Of a stretch of DNA of 64,000 nt, positions 45,175 through 54,609 are shown piece after piece (the stretch's first letter is position 1; each line of letters begins with the position of its first letter). A model generated the notes under the pieces. It was given only the letters and a program-made list of their open reading frames with translations. It had not been told where the DNA came from and ran no database searches. This DNA is from Terriglobus albidus. Its GTDB lineage: Bacteria > Acidobacteriota > Terriglobia > Terriglobales > Acidobacteriaceae. The stretch lies in NCBI RefSeq assembly GCF_008000815.1, contig NZ_CP042806.1:806001-870000 (forward strand). Reading direction: 5' to 3'. The translations under genes and the position numbers were made by a program.

Positions 45175-47460
45175 ATGCTGAACCGTCTTCCCAATCGCCT
45201 TCCCCGCGCCGTCGCCGGTGCTCTTCTGTTTTCCCTTGCTGCCTGCCTCTCTGGACAGACCGCGAAGGACGACGCGGCGATCGAGAAGAAGGTCGACGCG
45301 TTGCTAAGGCAAATGACGCTGGAAGAAAAGGTTGAGCAGATGGAGCAGGCCGCCGGCCAGCCCATGTACACACCCAAAGAGAAGGCCGATGCCCTGGCAA
45401 AGAACGGCATCGGCAGCTTTCTCTTCTTCACCGATCCCGAGCGCATCAACGCTCTACAGCGCATCGCGATGACCGAGTCGCGGCTGCATATCCCCATCCT
45501 CTTCGGCTACGACGTCATCCACGGCTTCCGCACCATCATGCCGGTGCCGCTGGCGATGGCCTCGTCATGGGATCCCGCTCTGGTCGAGCGCACGCAATCG
45601 ATGGCCGCACGTGAGGCGCGCGCCGCCGGTGTGCATTGGACCTTCGCTCCCATGGTCGATATCGCCCGTGACGCACGTTGGGGACGCATCATGGAAGGCG
45701 CAGGCGAAGATCCCTATCTCGGCGAGCAGATGGCGGCAGCGCAGGTGCGCGGCTTCCAGGGCAAGTATGCCGGCGCTCCCGATCACATCCTCGTCTCGGT
45801 AAAGCACTTCGCAGGCTACGGCGCGGCAGAAGGCGGTCGTGACTACGACAGCACCAACATCTCCGACGAGCAGTTGCAGAACGTCTACCTGCGTCCCTAC
45901 AAGGCAGGCGTCGAGGCAGGCGCGGCAACCGTGATGTCTGCCTATCAGAACCTCAACGGCGTGCCGGCAACCGGCAACCGCTGGCTGCTGACCGATGTGC
46001 TGCGGCACGAGTGGGGATTCAAAGGCTTCGTCGTCAGCGACTGGGAGTCGGTCGGCAGCATGAAGACCCACGGCTTCGCGAAGGATGAAGAAGACGCCGC
46101 CATCCGCGGTGTGCAGGCTGGCGTGAACATGGAGATGACCGGCTCAACCTATCGCAAGTGGATTCCCGCGGCGGTGAAGTCGGGCAAGATTCCCGAGTCG
46201 GAGATCGATGCGCTGGTGCGTCCGATCCTCACGATCAAGTACCGCATGGGCCTCTTCGAGAACCCATATGTCGACCTCAAGAACTTCCAGCAGGTGACGC
46301 TCTCCGCCGAAGAGCGCAACGCATCGCGCACCGCAGCCGAACAGACCGCTGTGCTGCTCAAGAACGAAAGCCATCTGTTGCCGCTCAACAGCAATCTGAA
46401 GCACCTGGCTGTGATCGGCCCGCTTGCCGACAGCAAGCTCGACACCATGGGCTCATGGGCCATCCACGGTGACCGCCGCGATACGGTGACCGTACTCGAA
46501 GCTCTGCGCGAGTCTCTGCCGCAGACCAGGATCGACGCAGCAGTTGGTGTCGAGATCGAGCGCGGCTCCGCCACCATCTTCGACGAGCAGGTCGTTCCCG
46601 AGAAGCCGACGCTGACGACCGACGCTGCTAAAGCCGAGGCCTTCGCGCACGCAGTCGAGCTCGCGCGCAACGCCGAGGCCACCGTGCTGGTGTTGGGCGA
46701 AGCGCAGACCATGAGCGGCGAGGCCGCATCGCGTGCCCGCCTGAATCTTCCCGGCGAGCAACAGAAATTACTGGAAGCAGTCGTGGCGCTGGGCAAGCCT
46801 GTGGTGCTGGTGCTGATGACCGGCCGTCCGCTCGACATCACCTGGGCGCAGCAGCACGTGCCCGCAATCCTGAACATCTGGTATCCCGGCACCGAAGGCG
46901 GCCACGCAGCGGCAAACCTGTTGCTCGGCAAGGTCAACCCCAGCGGACACCTGCCGGTCACCTGGCCACGAGAGTCCGGGCAGGAACCGCTGTACTACTA
47001 CCAATCCATTCCACAGAATCCTGACAACACAGAGCATCGCTACTGGGACGCCTCCAGCGCTCCGCTCTATCCCTTCGGCTATGGGCTCAGCTACGCTGAT
47101 ATCCGCATGAAGGGCATGACGCTCGACGCCGACTCGGTCAACACCGACGGGACCATCTGCGCCCGCGTCACGGTAGAGAACACCTCGAAGGTGGCGGGTG
47201 CACAGGTCGTGCAGGTCTATACGCATCAGCGGGCCGGCAGCGCCGCACGTCCGGTGCGTGAGCTCAAGGCCTTCCAGAAGGTATGGCTAGCCGCGGGCGA
47301 AACCAAAACCGTCGAGCTACAGATCCCAGTCAAAGAGCTCTCCTACTGGAGCCCGGTTTCGAAGAAGGTCGTACTCGAACCCGGTGAGTTCGATCTCTGG
47401 GCAGGCTTCGACGCCACCGCGGCAGAGCACAAGAGCTTCCACGTAACAGCAGGTAAGTAA
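45175..47460 (+). CDS. Glycoside hydrolase family 3 beta-glucosidase, BglX-like, probable lipoprotein
   Basis: A 761-aa enzyme with all GH3 modules: (beta/alpha)8 barrel, an alpha/beta sandwich and a C-terminal fibronectin-III-like domain (about 650-750). The nucleophile is Asp289 in FVVSDWESVG; KHFAGYGAAEGGRDY and WGRIMEGAGEDPYL match BglX. The signal contains a lipobox (LAAC, Cys24), suggesting a periplasmic or outer-membrane lipoprotein. It would release glucose from beta-linked oligosaccharides made by the GH30 enzyme. It lies 25 bp after the esterase and 13 bp before the beta-helix gene. Confidence 0.93.
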   Translation: MLNRLPNRLPRAVAGALLFSLAACLSGQTAKDDAAIEKKVDALLRQMTLEEKVEQMEQAAGQPMYTPKEKADALAKNGIGSFLFFTDPERINALQRIAMTESRLHIPILFGYDVIHGFRTIMPVPLAMASSWDPALVERTQSMAAREARAAGVHWTFAPMVDIARDARWGRIMEGAGEDPYLGEQMAAAQVRGFQGKYAGAPDHILVSVKHFAGYGAAEGGRDYDSTNISDEQLQNVYLRPYKAGVEAGAATVMSAYQNLNGVPATGNRWLLTDVLRHEWGFKGFVVSDWESVGSMKTHGFAKDEEDAAIRGVQAGVNMEMTGSTYRKWIPAAVKSGKIPESEIDALVRPILTIKYRMGLFENPYVDLKNFQQVTLSAEERNASRTAAEQTAVLLKNESHLLPLNSNLKHLAVIGPLADSKLDTMGSWAIHGDRRDTVTVLEALRESLPQTRIDAAVGVEIERGSATIFDEQVVPEKPTLTTDAAKAEAFAHAVELARNAEATVLVLGEAQTMSGEAASRARLNLPGEQQKLLEAVVALGKPVVLVLMTGRPLDITWAQQHVPAILNIWYPGTEGGHAAANLLLGKVNPSGHLPVTWPRESGQEPLYYYQSIPQNPDNTEHRYWDASSAPLYPFGYGLSYADIRMKGMTLDADSVNTDGTICARVTVENTSKVAGAQVVQVYTHQRAGSAARPVRELKAFQKVWLAAGETKTVELQIPVKELSYWSPVSKKVVLEPGEFDLWAGFDATAAEHKSFHVTAGK

Positions 47461-47473
47461 GGACAAATTGCAG

Positions 47474-49207
47474 ATGAAGATGCGAGTCATTGCAGGTGCA
47501 GTACTGGGTTTTGTCTCTGCCGTAGCAGTAGCGCAGCAAAAGTCCCCCGACTTTGGTCCGAATGTAAAACTATTCAATCCGTCGATGAGCCACGACGAGA
47601 TGCAGCAGGCCATCGACAAGGTCTACACCGAACAACAACACGCCGAGTTCGGCAGCTCGCGCTATGCCTTCCTGCTCATGCCGGGCAAGTACAACCTCGA
47701 CATTCCTGTCGGCTTCTACACCCAGGTTCTTGGCCTGGGTGCGAGTCCTGACGACGTCCGCGTAACCGGCGACGTGCACGCTGACGCAGCCTCCAAAAAC
47801 AACAACGCCACCACCACCTTCTGGCGCGGTGTCGAGGGCTTCTCGGTTGTGCCGACGAGCGGCACGATGCAGTGGGCGGTCTCGCAGGCCATTGCAGCGC
47901 GGCGCATGCATGTGCTGGGTAACATGGTGCTGCATCAGAAGCGCGGCTGGGCCAGCGGCGGCTGGCTCTCAGACTCATCGGTCGACGGCACCGTCGACTC
48001 CGGCACACAGCAGCAATGGATCTCGCGTAACACCGAGTGGCAGCAGTGGACCGGCGCAAACTGGAACATGGTCTTCGTTGGCGCCGAACACGCACCTGAA
48101 GGCGAGTGGCCCAAGCCTCCCTTCACCAAGGTCGCGACCGTGCCTGTCGTCCGCGAGAAGCCCTTCCTGCAGGTCGATGCCAAGGGCAACTTCAGCGTGC
48201 GCGTCCCAATCATCCGCGAGAACTCCTCGGGCATTACCTGGAAGAAGGGTGCTACTGCCGGAAGGTCTGTTCCTCTCTCCCACTTCTACATCGCCCGTCC
48301 CGACCGCGATACCGACGTCACCATCAACGCCGCGCTCGACAAGGGCAAAGACCTGCTGCTGCTCCCCGGCAACTACGACCTGAACGCACCCATCAAGATC
48401 CGCAAGGCCAATACCGTAGTGCTAGGTCTCGGCTTCGCCACGCTGCGCCAGGTGCATGGGACTGAGGCAATGACGGTGGCCGACGTAGACGGCGTCACCG
48501 TCTCCGGCCTGTTGTTCGATGCGGGCACGGTCGTCTCTCCCTCGCTGCTGCATGTTGGTACTCAAGGCAGCAAGCTTCGCCACAAGACCAATCCGATCTC
48601 GCTGCACGATGTCTTCTTCCGCGTGGGCGGAGCAGGCGAAGGCCGCACCGACGCGAACCTTGTGATCGACAGCAACGACACCATCGTCGACCACACCTGG
48701 ATCTGGCGCGCCGACCACGGCCACAACGTCGGCTGGGACAAGAACCAGAGCAACTACGGCCTGGTCGTGCACGGCAACGACGTCACCATCTACGGCCTCT
48801 TCGTCGAGCACCACCAGAAGTATCAGGTGCTGTGGGCAGGCGAGCGCGGCCGCACCTACTTCTATCAATCCGAAATTCCCTACGACCCGCCGACACAGCC
48901 GCAGTGGACGGATGAAAAAGGCGCCAAAGGCTGGGCCTCGTACAAGGTGGCCGACAACGTCCGCGAACACGAAGCCTGGGGCCTGGGCATCTACAGCGTC
49001 TTCCGCTTTCCCGATGTCGTGATGGACCGCGCCATCGAGGTTCCCGACACCCCCGGCGTAAAGTTCCACCACATGATCACGGTAGCGCTGCTGGACAAAG
49101 GCGCAATCCTGAACGTCATCAACCAAACCGGCGGCAGCACCAGAACCAGCTCCGCAGGCCAACCACCCCGCATCGAACCCAAAATCACGGACTACCCCGC
49201 ACCGTAA
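47474..49207 (+). CDS. Exported right-handed beta-helix protein of unknown activity
   Basis: A 577-aa secreted protein with a signal peptide (cleavage near AVAQQ at about 20). It is built from short strands and turns with repeated V-x-V/I-x-G-L and N-x-x-V-x-D-T patterns (TVSGLLFDAGTVV, IDSNDTIVDHTWIW, VHGNDVTIYGLFVEHH), as in pectate-lyase-like beta-helices, in two blocks (about 40-190 and 280-500). A TTG at 47468 is possible, but ATG 47474 is preferred. Linked to GH30 and GH3, it may bind or cleave the same glycan. I see no motif that fixes a GH or PL family. Confidence 0.7.
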   Translation: MKMRVIAGAVLGFVSAVAVAQQKSPDFGPNVKLFNPSMSHDEMQQAIDKVYTEQQHAEFGSSRYAFLLMPGKYNLDIPVGFYTQVLGLGASPDDVRVTGDVHADAASKNNNATTTFWRGVEGFSVVPTSGTMQWAVSQAIAARRMHVLGNMVLHQKRGWASGGWLSDSSVDGTVDSGTQQQWISRNTEWQQWTGANWNMVFVGAEHAPEGEWPKPPFTKVATVPVVREKPFLQVDAKGNFSVRVPIIRENSSGITWKKGATAGRSVPLSHFYIARPDRDTDVTINAALDKGKDLLLLPGNYDLNAPIKIRKANTVVLGLGFATLRQVHGTEAMTVADVDGVTVSGLLFDAGTVVSPSLLHVGTQGSKLRHKTNPISLHDVFFRVGGAGEGRTDANLVIDSNDTIVDHTWIWRADHGHNVGWDKNQSNYGLVVHGNDVTIYGLFVEHHQKYQVLWAGERGRTYFYQSEIPYDPPTQPQWTDEKGAKGWASYKVADNVREHEAWGLGIYSVFRFPDVVMDRAIEVPDTPGVKFHHMITVALLDKGAILNVINQTGGSTRTSSAGQPPRIEPKITDYPAP

Positions 49208-50084
49208 GAGAGCCAATACACCGGGTGCCTAGGTCGGGGTCCCCGACGAACCGTGTTCGTAGGGGTGACAAGTCCCTCGGGGACCTGGGACGTTCGAGCG
49301 AAGCTCGAATGTTTTTGAGCGCTGAAGGCGCGTTCTATACCAGCCTGGGGCAACGCCCCAGGTTTCGGTGTCCGCAAGGTGTTAAAGGGCTGAAGGCCTG
49401 CTCTATAATTCCGCAGCCGGGTGCACGTTCGCGCGCAACAAGCCGATCCATTACTTTGGTTTGTTATGTCCTGTCGTCTCCTCAAGCTCAAACGTGATCA
49501 TGACGATGGAGACAACAAGTAGTCACCTATTCACCTTCAGAGAAGCACATCCTTCCAGAAGCTACACAGGATGTGCTTCTCTTTGTTGCTCAGGACAAGC
49601 TTCCGAATCATTCTGCCCTCAGGGGCTAAAGCCCGCTTTTGGGAGCGACGTACGGGACGGCTGAAGCCGTCCCCTTAAGCACTACATTCGCGCTCCGCGC
49701 GAACCATCTTCTATTGCCTGTCAATTCTGAGTACCCGCTGTCGCTTGTCATCCTGGGCGTAGCGAAGGACCTGCTTTCCCTTGCCATCCCGCAGGGGGCT
49801 TTTTTCATTTCGCGCTACGCGCGAAACAGATGTGCCCAACGGGCACATTGTCTTGCTTAAGGGGACGGCTTCAGTCGTCCCGTAGAACGTCCCCAAGGAA
49901 AGGGGCTTCAGCCCCTGAGGGCAAGATCGTGCCCGGGATAACCGCACTTTTTGTTTTTGTCATTTCGTAGCGCAGCGAAGAAATCCGCTTCTCCACTAGG
50001 ATCATCTGCGATCCTCCCACATCTGCTCCGCAGATATGGGGCACCCAGTGCATCGACTCACCTCAACCGCATACACTTCCACAG
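49208..50084. repeat. 877-bp repeat island, no gene seen
   Basis: In order: a CCCCGACGAAC...GTTCGTAGGGG hairpin (about 49233-49262), a GTTCGAGCGAAGCTCGAA palindrome (about 49289-49306), a triple-hairpin element (about 49317-49412), a long hairpin (49541-49580), a GGGACGGCTGAAGCCGTCCC palindrome (about 49654-49673), a GTCATCCTGA copy (about 49744-49780), then in the other orientation GGGACGGCTTCAGTCGTCCC (about 49862-49881) with its companion AGGGGCTTCAGCCCCT (about 49900-49915). The last 100 bp before the transporter are free of recognised repeats. Confidence 0.75.
49541..49580 (+). terminator. Terminator-like hairpin
   Basis: A 13-bp perfect stem, AGAAGCACATCCT and AGGATGTGCTTCT, with a 14-base loop and a following CTTTGTTG. 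It lies 330 bp after the beta-helix gene, so it may be an operon terminator or another repeat. Confidence 0.5.
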
Positions 50085-51188
50085 GTGACACTCCGCAACA
50101 AACTGTGGACCTATCTCGGCTTCTGGGCAACCGGCGTAAGCCTCATCATGCCCGGCGCCATGCTGCCCGCCATCACGCACGCCTGGCATCTCACCGACCG
50201 CGGAGCAGGAGCCATGCTCTTCTGCGTCTACTTCGGCGCGGCGGTGGGAGCATTGTTGGTCCGCGGCGCCCTGCAACGCCTCATCGCCACCTACTCCCTG
50301 CTGCTATGCGTGGCGGCAGCACTATGGGCATCGACCACAACCTGGCCACAACTCCCTGCATTGGTCTGGGGCATAGGCCTCGGCACGGTCATGACCTCAA
50401 CCAGCATCCTCTTCAAGCAACAACAAGCCTCCGCGGCAGCGCTGGTTCGCTTGAACTTCGTATGGGCCGTAGGAGCACTCCTGGCCCCCGCGGTAGTAAC
50501 CCAGGCACTCCGCACCGGCAGTCCCCGCGCAGTGCTGCTTGGCTTCGCCATCTTCTGGGCCATCTATGCGGCGGGAACCTGGCTGACAATCGGCAGCAGC
50601 GCATCCCAACTCACCGCACCACGTCTCGACGCCAACGCGTCCATGCTGCAAGGCCTGCGCGGAGTCCCCACGGCACTGATCATCGCCACCATCCTCGCCC
50701 CCGGCATCGAAGCCGCCTGCTCAGGCTGGCTCTCCACTTACGCCGACCGCTACGCCATGCGCCTGGCCATCACGATCGCCGCGCCCTCCTGCTTCTGGGC
50801 AGGACTACTACTAAGCCGCGCCATGGCCTTCCTCCCCGGCGCAGACCGCTACCTGGAAACCCGCTGGCGCCGGCTACCGCTCCTGGTCCTCGCCGGCACT
50901 GGAGGTTTACTGCTACCTCTGCAAAGCGCCTGGATGCTGACCTGCGCCTTCTGCACCGGCTTCGGCCTCGGCCCACTCTACCCAGCCCTACTCTCAAAGG
51001 TCCTGGACCGCCGCCAGAACAACACCATCTTCTTCCTGGCAGGAGTAGCCTCCTCCGCCCTGCCATGGCTGACAGGCCAGGTCTCAGCCTTCAGCCATTC
51101 ACTGCGTTGGGGGATGGCGGTGCCGGTGCTGGGAGCGGGGATGTTGTTCACATTGACAAGGTTGCCGCTACTTGACTGGGGCGAGTGA
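50085..51188 (+). CDS. Major facilitator superfamily transporter
   Basis: A 367-aa membrane protein with about 11-12 hydrophobic helices in two halves. It begins GTG-TLRNKLWTYLGFWATGVSL and shows an MFS-like early loop (HLTDRGAGAMLFCVYFGAAV). The arrangement resembles the sugar-type transporters of the FucP/GlcP-like group, which would fit the glycan locus upstream, but that is inference and the 877-bp repeat island separates the two. Start is GTG at 50085; no strong Shine-Dalgarno seen. Confidence 0.8.
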   Translation: MTLRNKLWTYLGFWATGVSLIMPGAMLPAITHAWHLTDRGAGAMLFCVYFGAAVGALLVRGALQRLIATYSLLLCVAAALWASTTTWPQLPALVWGIGLGTVMTSTSILFKQQQASAAALVRLNFVWAVGALLAPAVVTQALRTGSPRAVLLGFAIFWAIYAAGTWLTIGSSASQLTAPRLDANASMLQGLRGVPTALIIATILAPGIEAACSGWLSTYADRYAMRLAITIAAPSCFWAGLLLSRAMAFLPGADRYLETRWRRLPLLVLAGTGGLLLPLQSAWMLTCAFCTGFGLGPLYPALLSKVLDRRQNNTIFFLAGVASSALPWLTGQVSAFSHSLRWGMAVPVLGAGMLFTLTRLPLLDWGE

Positions 51189-51465
51189 AAGAATCCTTGC
51201 CACTCTGCGGAACCGTTTAGCCAGAGTAGAGGGCGGGTGCAACTTGTTGATTCCTAGCGCCTTCCAATGTGTGGGAAGTCGAGGCTTGAACAAAAAGCCG
51301 TTTTAGGCAGCCATGCATCCAATGAACAGGTGTGCTGATGAATAGGCCGATATAAAGAAATTTCGCCGCTTTGCCGATTTCGGCACTAGACTTGACGCTA
51401 CGTAACGCCTGTGCGTAGGCTGCGCGTTATGCGCGCTGGCCGGTCGCTCGGTTGAAGGATATGAA

Positions 51466-51687
51466 ATGAATGGAATAGAGATCACGCGCATGCTTCGGAT
51501 GATTGACGAGAACATGGCGGAGAACGAGCACCTTGTTGCCGTAGAGATTCTGGACTACATGGAGAAAAATCAAGATAAACTCCTGGCAGAATTTTCAAAG
51601 CATGGTGTCGCTGTGATTCCAACATCCATTGGCGAGCTCAGAATCACCCCAGAACTTCTACAGGAAGTTGAGGGTGCTACTGTCTAA
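51466..51687 (+). CDS. Small hypothetical protein, 73 aa, first gene of accessory patch
   Basis: An acidic helix-rich protein (NGIEITRMLRMIDENMAENE, then HLVAVEILDYMEKNQDKLL) with no recognised family. AAGGATATGAA before the ATG is a good ribosome-binding site. Its TAA is followed at once by a TTG start of the next gene, so the two are almost certainly co-translated. The 277 bp upstream contain no gene; a TTGACG near 51391 could belong to a promoter. Base composition turns visibly more A/T-rich from here to about 54.6 kb. Confidence 0.65.
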   Translation: MNGIEITRMLRMIDENMAENEHLVAVEILDYMEKNQDKLLAEFSKHGVAVIPTSIGELRITPELLQEVEGATV

Positions 51688-52569
51688 TTGCCTGCCTTTG
51701 TTCTGACGTTCCTCTTTGCAGTGTACGTTTTGGGACCCGACCTCGCGTCGCGTTGGATATTAGGATTCGTGGCACCGCGAAGGATTCTGACGCAAAGTCG
51801 TGGAGAGGAAATATCGCGTGCCATCGTGTGGGCTCTAGTCCCTCTGCAACTGGCCTATCTTTGGGCGGCCAAATGTGGGAGTCTGTGGTCCATCGGCAAT
51901 ATGGGAGATGTACGGACCTTTTATGCTGGTCTCTCAAGTGACTCATTTTTCAATTCATTTCGTGAGGGCTTCTATAGATCTGTATCGATCTTCATCCGAA
52001 TGAATTGGGCATTGATTTGGAGAGAGTACACCATCGTTATTTTGACTGCGCTTCTGGTGACGCTAACTGCGTGGAAGTATGGGACTATAAGAAGTCGTTA
52101 TCTCAAGGATAGGCCTAATTTAGAAGCCATCATATCTTCTCTGATTCTCCCGCGAATTTCGTATTGGCATATTCTTCTATCTCCAATGCTCATTCCTGCT
52201 AGACATTACATGGTGCTAGATGTCATGACTAAAGGCGATGACTTATTTCAAGGAAAGGTAAAGGAGTATGCGATCGGGGCAAACGGAGAGCTCCTCAGTA
52301 TTACCCTATCGAGCCCCAGGAAATATAAACGCAAGGAGCTCCTAGATGCGCGAACTGCCTTCGCAGCGAAAACTATCAGTAATGAACCCGATCCTGCAAA
52401 ATATTGGAAAGACGTGCCCGGCACGTTGTTCGTGGTCTTAAGCTCGGAGGTGAAAACGCTGAATATTCAATACAAGCCAGATATCGCAGCTATGCTTCGA
52501 TCTAAGGTGGTAGCGAAGAGGCTGCGGCAATTTGCGGATCAAACTAAGAAGACATCGTCGGCGAACTGA
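51688..52569 (+). CDS. DUF6338-like membrane protein
   Basis: A 293-aa protein with hydrophobic segments at about residues 1-20, 45-62 and 112-130 and a cytoplasmic C-terminal part (about 170-293) with basic helices. Layout and the N-terminal LTFLFAVYVLGPDLASRW resemble the DUF6338 family, which I recall from accessory regions; the match is from memory and moderate. It starts at a TTG directly after the previous stop and is followed 12 bp later by the nuclease gene. In a defence module it would be the membrane component. Confidence 0.6.
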   Translation: MPAFVLTFLFAVYVLGPDLASRWILGFVAPRRILTQSRGEEISRAIVWALVPLQLAYLWAAKCGSLWSIGNMGDVRTFYAGLSSDSFFNSFREGFYRSVSIFIRMNWALIWREYTIVILTALLVTLTAWKYGTIRSRYLKDRPNLEAIISSLILPRISYWHILLSPMLIPARHYMVLDVMTKGDDLFQGKVKEYAIGANGELLSITLSSPRKYKRKELLDARTAFAAKTISNEPDPAKYWKDVPGTLFVVLSSEVKTLNIQYKPDIAAMLRSKVVAKRLRQFADQTKKTSSAN

Positions 52570-52581
52570 AAGGAAAGGTCG

Positions 52582-53307
52582 GTGGCGTACAATTCCGACG
52601 TGAAAAAACGGACTAGGCTAAAGCGAGATTACGTGACTCGTGATTCTGACATAAGGCAAGTTCTCATGAGAGAACTGCGACAGGAATACAGCGATGAGAA
52701 TCACGATCTCATTCTCGAAGAATTTGGATGCAATTCCTCTCGCGCGGATGTAGCAGTCATCAATGGAGCACTACACGCCTTTGAGATCAAAAGTGATAGT
52801 GACACACTGGAACGCCTTTATGCGCAGGTGGAGGCATACAAGGGGGTCTTTCAATATGTCACTCTTGTTTGTGGCGAGCGGCTATTGGAAAGCGCACGGA
52901 AGGTCATTCCCAGGTGGTGGGGCTTACAGCGAGCGCAGCATAACAACGGAAAAGTAGTTTTAATAACCATTCGGAAAAGCAAGAAGAATCCGACCCAAGA
53001 TGCCTCCGCACTTGCGCGAATGCTTTGGAAGACCGAAGCTCTTACTGTCCTGCGCAAATATGGTCATAGTATTGTGACTTCACGCAGCCCTGCTGAAGAT
53101 GTCGTTCAGGCCGTAGCGAAGTGCATTCCAGTACATCTCCTGAGTGACGAGGTTCGTTATGCGATCAAGGCTAGGGGAGGTTCTGGATTTGCGAAGCGGT
53201 CATCTCTAGATGATGATTTGTACACCACTGAATCCATTGCTCGGCAGAACCATTTGTTAGATTTGTCATGGCTGCTTTCGCCGCAATATCAGCATCCCCC
53301 TGACTGA
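52582..53307 (+). CDS. sce7726-family protein, PD-(D/E)XK nuclease fold
   Basis: A 241-aa protein with a PD-(D/E)XK core: Asp56 in RADVAVI followed by Glu68-I-Lys70 in HAFEIKSD, with an upstream Glu in the first helix. LERLYAQVEAYKGVFQYV after the core and the later layout match the sce7726 family. It starts at GTG after GGAAAGG. Its 3' end overlaps the convergent Beta-family gene by 137 bp. Genes of this family are known next to Beta-protein (sce7725-like) genes, so the pair is likely functional; DNA cleavage is inferred from the motif. Confidence 0.78.
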   Translation: MAYNSDVKKRTRLKRDYVTRDSDIRQVLMRELRQEYSDENHDLILEEFGCNSSRADVAVINGALHAFEIKSDSDTLERLYAQVEAYKGVFQYVTLVCGERLLESARKVIPRWWGLQRAQHNNGKVVLITIRKSKKNPTQDASALARMLWKTEALTVLRKYGHSIVTSRSPAEDVVQAVAKCIPVHLLSDEVRYAIKARGGSGFAKRSSLDDDLYTTESIARQNHLLDLSWLLSPQYQHPPD

Positions 53308-54340
53308 ATTGCGTGCCACTAAAATGTGGCTGTGCCACAAGATCGGCGCAAATTGCACCCATCGAACCTGCTGTTCTTGGACCCTTGCGAACCCATGTTG
53401 TCTGAGGTGCAGAGTAGCGGATGTTTGGCGCAGGTGAATTCGGTATAAAGTTTGGTTTTCCGCCGCAGCGCACGCCATAATCTCCGTACGATGGAAGCCG
53501 CAGTTTCGCACTACGCCGTTGTCCATATATGGCTAACCAGCCATTCCAGTCTGATCTATTAAATGGAAGCCATGTGCCGACGGGTTCATCGCTAATGGAT
53601 TCAGGAAAGCATCCTGCTGCCAAGGTTACGGTCCGCCAATTGCCTATATGCGGTAGCTTGTTTAAGCAAGATCCTCCCAGACTCTGTACTTCAATGACAT
53701 TTGGCCGGAATGCTAAATCGATCAGGATATCGACTTCGTTTCGAGAAATTTCAAGAAATGTAGTCAAGCCATCGAGGTAGCCTGCAGGATTTGGTAGATC
53801 GAAAAATGCAACCGGGAGACGGAGCATCACTCCTCTTCCATCGGTTTTGATGGTGTCGCGGATCACTTGTTGAAACTGCGGGGAGTGGTAAGGGGATGTT
53901 ACCGGCACTGCATTTACATTTAGGTTTCTTGCGGTTGCGAATACCGTTTGTGCATTGCCTGGAGATGGTGCGCCCCCTGCCTGAAGATACTGGGTGTCGA
54001 TATAGCAGGGAAGGTTGGCCCATTCTATTGCAAGGATCCCAAGTAGATCGCTGACATGTTGTGTAAGAGGTTTGGCGGGTTTAATTGCAGTCCCTGGATT
54101 AGGAGGCCACATCTCGAAAAGGGGTGTGATTTGGCCTTTAGCTGGCAAATTTAGCTGATTTAAGGCCCACACTTCGCCCCTCTTCAGCTTTGCGATAAAG
54201 ATGTGATGCTTATAGCCGAATTCGTGATTGGGGTGAGGTACTGCAATTTGAGCACGTTCGGCACGAAGGGATTTTTTTGTTTGCTTAACGGCTTGCGTGA
54301 CAGTTTTTCTGGACTTCGAGGCGGCTTTCTTGCTCGACAT
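53171..54340 (-). CDS. Beta-family (sce7725/Beta_protein-like) protein
   Basis: A 389-aa protein. After a basic Lys/Arg/Ser-rich leader (about 1-35) comes the conserved domain, with ALNQLNLPAKGQITPLFEMW near the start and WIQWCTNHHLEM near the end, as in the Beta_protein family named after a phage T4 protein. I chose ATG 54340, with GGAG five bases upstream; a GTG at 54346 overlaps that site. It faces the sce7726-like gene and overlaps it by 137 bp, tail to tail. Function of the family is unknown; co-occurrence with the nuclease suggests a shared system. Confidence 0.72.
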   Translation of the reverse strand: MSSKKAASKSRKTVTQAVKQTKKSLRAERAQIAVPHPNHEFGYKHHIFIAKLKRGEVWALNQLNLPAKGQITPLFEMWPPNPGTAIKPAKPLTQHVSDLLGILAIEWANLPCYIDTQYLQAGGAPSPGNAQTVFATARNLNVNAVPVTSPYHSPQFQQVIRDTIKTDGRGVMLRLPVAFFDLPNPAGYLDGLTTFLEISRNEVDILIDLAFRPNVIEVQSLGGSCLNKLPHIGNWRTVTLAAGCFPESISDEPVGTWLPFNRSDWNGWLAIYGQRRSAKLRLPSYGDYGVRCGGKPNFIPNSPAPNIRYSAPQTTWVRKGPRTAGSMGAICADLVAQPHFSGTQFSQGDADIAAKAAMTNLTNGSAEQWIQWCTNHHLEMTASQIQNLP

Positions 54341-54609
54341 TGCCACTCCAAATATTTGAGGTATGGGAAAGTTATCACCAATACTTCTTCCATGACCATC
54401 AGATTTTCATCCACGTAGTTATATACCCGGACTGTATGTCAGCTGATATTACGAATAGGGTACGCAAGTAATTCCTGGGAGGGATAATTCAGTTACGATT
54501 CTTCCTGATAAAACTTGTCCGCTCTGCAAGTGAGGGCGTGAGCAGGCACCTTAGAACTCGATACGGATTTCGGACTGGATGGGTCTGCGTGGAACTGCGG
54601 AAAGGAAAA

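Noticed and set aside
49541-49580. Operon terminator for the glycan genes
   Set aside because: Kept only as terminator-like: the T run is weak and it lies more than 300 bp after the last gene, within a repeat island.
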